A stretch of DNA of 64,000 nt from Streptomyces sp. 71268 (GTDB lineage Bacteria > Actinomycetota > Actinomycetes > Streptomycetales > Streptomycetaceae). This document shows positions 61,388 to 64,000 of the stretch, in pieces. Numbering within the stretch: position 1 is the stretch's first letter; every line of letters starts with the position of its first letter. The notes beneath the pieces are model-generated. The model was given only the letters and a program-made list of their open reading frames with translations, made no database searches and was not told the DNA's origin. The DNA lies in assembly GCF_029392895.1 (NCBI RefSeq), contig NZ_CP114200.1, positions 8,190,501-8,254,500 on the forward strand, read 5' to 3'. A program made the translations under genes and the position numbers.

Positions 61388-63199
61388 ATGCGCGATCACG
61401 AACCACGGTGGGAGCCACCCGCTGCCGACCGCGATGAACCAGCCCAAGTGCGGCGTATTCTGCGTCTCTTCCGCCCCTACCGAGGCCGCCTCGCCCTGGT
61501 CGGGCTGCTGGTGGCCGCGTCCTCGCTGGTCACGGTGGCCTCGCCGTTCATGCTGCGCGAGGTGCTCGACACCGCCATTCCCCAGGGGCGGTCGGGGCTG
61601 CTGACGCTGCTGGTCTGCGGCATGATCGTCGCGGCAGTGGTCAACAGCGTCTTCGGCGTCCTGCAGACCCTGATCTCCACCACCGTCGGCCAGCGGGTCA
61701 TGCACGATCTGCGCACCGCCGTCTACGACCGCCTCCAGCGCATGCCGCTGGCGTTCTTCACGCGCACCCGCACCGGCGAGGTGCAGTCGCGCATCGCCAA
61801 CGACATCGGCGGCATGCAGGCCACCGTGACGTCCACGGCCACGTCCCTGGTCTCGAACCTGACCAGCGTGACAGCGAGCATCGTGGCCATGCTGGCGCTG
61901 GACTGGCGGCTGACGGCGGTCTCGCTCTGCCTGCTGCCGGTCTTCGTCTGGATCAGCCGTCGGGTCGGCAGGGAACGCAAGCGGATCACCTCGCAGCGGC
62001 AGAAGCAGATGGCCGCGATGGCCGCGCTCGTCACCGAGTCGCTGTCGGTCAGCGGCATCCTGCTCGGCCGCACCATGGGGCGCTCGGACTCGCTCACCGC
62101 CGATTTCACCCGCGAGTCCGAGCGGCTGGTGGACCTGGAGGTGCGCTCCAGCATGGCCGGCCGTTGGCGCATGGCGACCATCGGCATCGTCATGGCGGCC
62201 ATGCCCGCGATCATCTACTGGACGGCCGGCATGGCGCTCCAGGGCGACGGTTCCGGCGTGAGCATCGGCACCCTGGTCGCCTTCGTGTCGCTGCAACAGG
62301 GCCTGTTCCGGCCCACCGTGAGCCTGCTCTCCACCGGGGTGCAGATGCAGACCTCGCTGGCGCTCTTCCACCGCATCTTCGAGTACCTCGACCTGCCGGT
62401 GGGCATCGCCGAGCCGGACCAGCCGGTGCGCCTGGGCACGGTGCGCGGGGACGTTCGCTTCGAGAACGTCAGCTTCTCCTACGACCCCGACTCGGCCGAA
62501 CCCACCCTGCGGGGCGTCGACGTGACGGTTCCCGCCGGCGGCAGCCTCGCCGTCGTCGGCCCCACGGGCTCGGGGAAGAGCACCCTGAGCTACCTCGTGC
62601 CCCGGTTGTACGACGTGACCGCCGGACGCGTGCTCATCGACGGCGTGGACGTGCGCGACCTCAGCTTCGACACGCTCGCCAACGCCGTCGGAGTCGTCTC
62701 CCAGGAGACCTACCTCTTCCACGCCTCCGTGGCGGACAACCTGCGCTTCGCCAAGCCCGACGCCACCGACGAGGAGCTGCGCGCCGCGGCCGAGGCGGCG
62801 CAGATCCACGAGCACATCGCATCCCTGCCCGACGGCTACGACACGCTCGTCGGCGAGCGGGGTTACCGGTTCTCCGGTGGCGAGAAGCAGCGGCTGGCGA
62901 TAGCCCGGACGATCCTGCGCGACCCGCCCATCCTCATATTCGACGAGGCCACCAGCGCGCTCGACACCCGCACCGAGTACGCCGTGCAGCGCGCCATCGA
63001 CGCCCTCGCGGCCAACCGCACCACGATCACGATCGCCCACCGGCTGTCCACCGTGCGGGACGCCGACCAGATCGTCGTCCTGGCCGACGGCGATGTCGTC
63101 GAGCGCGGCACGCACGAGGAACTCATGCTCAAGCAGGGCCGGTACGCGGCCCTCATACGCGGAGACGACGAGGCGTCGGTGGCCCTACCGGCCGGCTGA
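61388..63199 (+). CDS. ABC multidrug-type exporter, fused membrane and ATPase domains
   Basis: The 603-residue half-transporter has an ABC_membrane domain of six helices (about 28-325; RGRLALVGLLVAASSLVTVA, GMIVAAVVNSVFGVLQTLIS) and a C-terminal ATPase: VRFENVSFSYDPDSAEPTLR, Walker A GPTGSGKST, Q-loop VVSQETYLFHASV, signature FSGGEKQRLAIA, Walker B ILIFDEATSALD and switch His TIAHRLSTVRDAD. It works as a homodimer, exporting lipids, drugs or peptides. ATG 61388 follows GGAAGGAG; an earlier in-frame start at 61304 lies in the promoter. It is divergent from, and likely repressed by, the MarR gene. Confidence 0.95.
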   Translation: MRDHEPRWEPPAADRDEPAQVRRILRLFRPYRGRLALVGLLVAASSLVTVASPFMLREVLDTAIPQGRSGLLTLLVCGMIVAAVVNSVFGVLQTLISTTVGQRVMHDLRTAVYDRLQRMPLAFFTRTRTGEVQSRIANDIGGMQATVTSTATSLVSNLTSVTASIVAMLALDWRLTAVSLCLLPVFVWISRRVGRERKRITSQRQKQMAAMAALVTESLSVSGILLGRTMGRSDSLTADFTRESERLVDLEVRSSMAGRWRMATIGIVMAAMPAIIYWTAGMALQGDGSGVSIGTLVAFVSLQQGLFRPTVSLLSTGVQMQTSLALFHRIFEYLDLPVGIAEPDQPVRLGTVRGDVRFENVSFSYDPDSAEPTLRGVDVTVPAGGSLAVVGPTGSGKSTLSYLVPRLYDVTAGRVLIDGVDVRDLSFDTLANAVGVVSQETYLFHASVADNLRFAKPDATDEELRAAAEAAQIHEHIASLPDGYDTLVGERGYRFSGGEKQRLAIARTILRDPPILIFDEATSALDTRTEYAVQRAIDALAANRTTITIAHRLSTVRDADQIVVLADGDVVERGTHEELMLKQGRYAALIRGDDEASVALPAG

Positions 63200-63223
63200 C
63201 GGGCAGCCCGAACACACCCCACA

Positions 63224-63264
63224 CGAGCCGGCCGCCGCGCCCGCCGAGAGCGGCGGCCGGCTCG
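63224..63264. terminator. Hairpin terminator after the ABC exporter
   Basis: A perfect 15-bp stem (63224-63238 with 63250-63264) with an 11-base loop lies 25 bases past the exporter stop. The following stretch to about 63730 is extremely GC-rich, with long but unconvincing open frames on both strands; I see no gene in it. Confidence 0.75.
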
Positions 63265-63731
63265 GCGCGGCCAAGCCTCTCGCGCCGGCCGCCCCGCCGG
63301 CCCCGTCTGTGCGGCACGCTCCGCCACGCCGATCTGCTCCTGCCGGGAGTAGCGCGCCGACGGCGCCCCCGGACCGCGCCCGGCGCCCCGGGCCGCTCGG
63401 CCCACGCCCGACGCCCACGGCGCCGCCCCGCAACCAGCCGCATCGCGGACCCACCAGGCGCCGGTAACCGACGTCCCCAACGCAGCAGCCCGTGCTTGGC
63501 CCCGGCCCTGGTCCTGGCGCTCGGCCCGGCGCCCGGGCTCGGTGTGAGGCACGAACGCGGCCCTCCGGGCCGGCCCCGCGCGTCCGCGCATCGAACCGGG
63601 CGTACGCCTCGCGCCCGACCAACCCGACCCATCGGCACGCGCGGGTGGGTGGCGGTGATCGTGTGACGCGCCGCGGCTCGGCGTGTGTCCGTACGGACCG
63701 TCGCTGCCATGCGAGCCCCCTTCTCCAGATC

Positions 63732-63770
63732 TGAGAGTTGACTCTCACAATATTTGAGAGGAAGCTCTCA
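63732..63770. promoter_or_regulatory. Paired TGAGAG-N4-CTCTCA operators upstream of the ArsR gene
   Basis: Two identical half-site pairs, TGAGAG-N4-CTCTCA at 63732-63747 and 63755-63770, lie directly before the regulator start, their centres 23 bases apart. The second ends four bases before the ATG. The placement fits autorepression by the encoded winged-helix protein. Confidence 0.7.
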
Positions 63771-63774
63771 CGTT

Positions 63775-64000
63775 ATGGATTCCGAGAATCGACTGGGTGA
63801 CATCGAGATCACCGACCCGCAGGCGATGCGGGCACTGGCCCACCCGGTGCGGCTGGCCATCCTTGACCGCCTCCAGCGGCACGGCCCGGCCACGGCCACC
63901 CAACTCGCGCCCCACGTGGGCGCCACGCCGTCGGTGACCAGCTGGCACCTACGGCACCTGGCGGGCTTCGGGTTGGTCCGGGACGCCGAAGCCGGGCCGG
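63775..64000 (+). CDS. ArsR-like winged-helix regulator, N-terminal part
   Basis: The frame starts at ATG 63775 and runs off the right edge after about 75 codons. It reads EITDPQAMRALAHPVRLAIL, DRLQRHGPATATQLAPHVGA, TPSVTSWHLRHLAGFGLVRD, a typical ArsR-type helix-turn-helix with recognition helix in the SVTSWHLRHL segment. No metal-binding Cys is seen in the visible part. The region before the ATG lacks a clear ribosome site because it is occupied by the paired operators. Members of this type often precede an MFS transporter gene, which would lie outside the window. Confidence 0.88.
   Translation, partial: MDSENRLGDIEITDPQAMRALAHPVRLAILDRLQRHGPATATQLAPHVGATPSVTSWHLRHLAGFGLVRDAEAGP

Noticed and set aside
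63265..63731. Coding frames on both strands after the exporter terminator
   Set aside because: Long open frames here come from extreme GC content; products are Arg/Pro/Gly-rich and no start or ribosome site is convincing.

Overview
This window looks like chromosomal DNA of a Streptomyces or a close streptomycete relative. GC is very high by eye, third codon positions are mostly G or C, GTG starts and ATGA/GTGA stop-start overlaps are common, and many genes belong to families typical of Streptomyces: a four-gene ergothioneine operon, an SCO6745-type protein, a roadblock/LC7 protein next to a DUF6397-type protein, an Rpf-LysM-M23 wall hydrolase, and a family 2B encapsulin. I saw no tRNA, rRNA, CRISPR array, transposase or integrase. 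Most of the window therefore reads as core chromosome, with one small degenerate island near 21.7-22.4 kb.

Layout. 0-2.5 kb: the N-terminal part of a universal stress protein, a DedA membrane protein and a metallophosphoesterase. 2.6-7.3 kb: egtABCD on the minus strand, with overlapping genes and strong hairpins on both sides. 7.8-11 kb: a DUF4239 membrane protein, a Thr-Pro-repeat surface protein, and a PadR regulator with two DUF1048 genes. 11.1-15.1 kb: an AidB-like acyl-CoA dehydrogenase divergent from a PaaX regulator, a DUF3574 protein and a histidine phosphatase. 15.2-18.8 kb: an ABC-2 exporter with a two-component system in one operon. 19-21.6 kb: an SCO6745-family gene, an SGNH hydrolase and DUF1697. 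21.6-22.4 kb: frameshifted relics and an orphan gene. 22.7-24 kb: the wall hydrolase. 24.6-27.2 kb: a probable heteromeric acyl-CoA dehydrogenase pair. 27.5-32.8 kb: a five-gene Nik/Opp-type ABC importer preceded by a Nur-like box. 33-35.9 kb: two tandem family 2B encapsulin shell genes. 36-41 kb: phosphodiester glycosidase, PI-PLC/GDPD-like protein, GNAT, VOC and xylulokinase. 41.1-47 kb: YceI, then a SWIM/SNF2 helicase pair. 47.2-51.5 kb: desaturase, a small membrane protein, MOSC, a hypothetical gene and an MpaB-type oxygenase. 52.2-57.4 kb: roadblock, DUF6397, TesB and a Ski2-like helicase. 57.5-60.6 kb: a membrane hydrolase, an L,D-transpeptidase-like lipoprotein and a Tat-exported Gfo/Idh/MocA (GH109-like) enzyme. 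60.8-64 kb: a MarR regulator divergent from an ABC exporter, and the start of an ArsR regulator with two matching operator half-site pairs.

The most interesting element is the two-component encapsulin locus. Two diverged shell paralogues share a 269-bp tract with only two synonymous differences, which suggests gene conversion. Their inserted cyclic-nucleotide-binding domains lack the usual ligand-binding residues. No terpene cyclase, polyprenyl transferase or cysteine desulfurase lies beside them; the nearest enzyme of a reported family 2 cargo class is the xylulokinase about 4 kb upstream. Other useful signals are the Nur-like site upstream of the importer, a Pro/Ala insertion inside one importer ATPase, the acyl-CoA dehydrogenase pair in which only one subunit keeps the catalytic Glu, and paired operators upstream of the ArsR gene.
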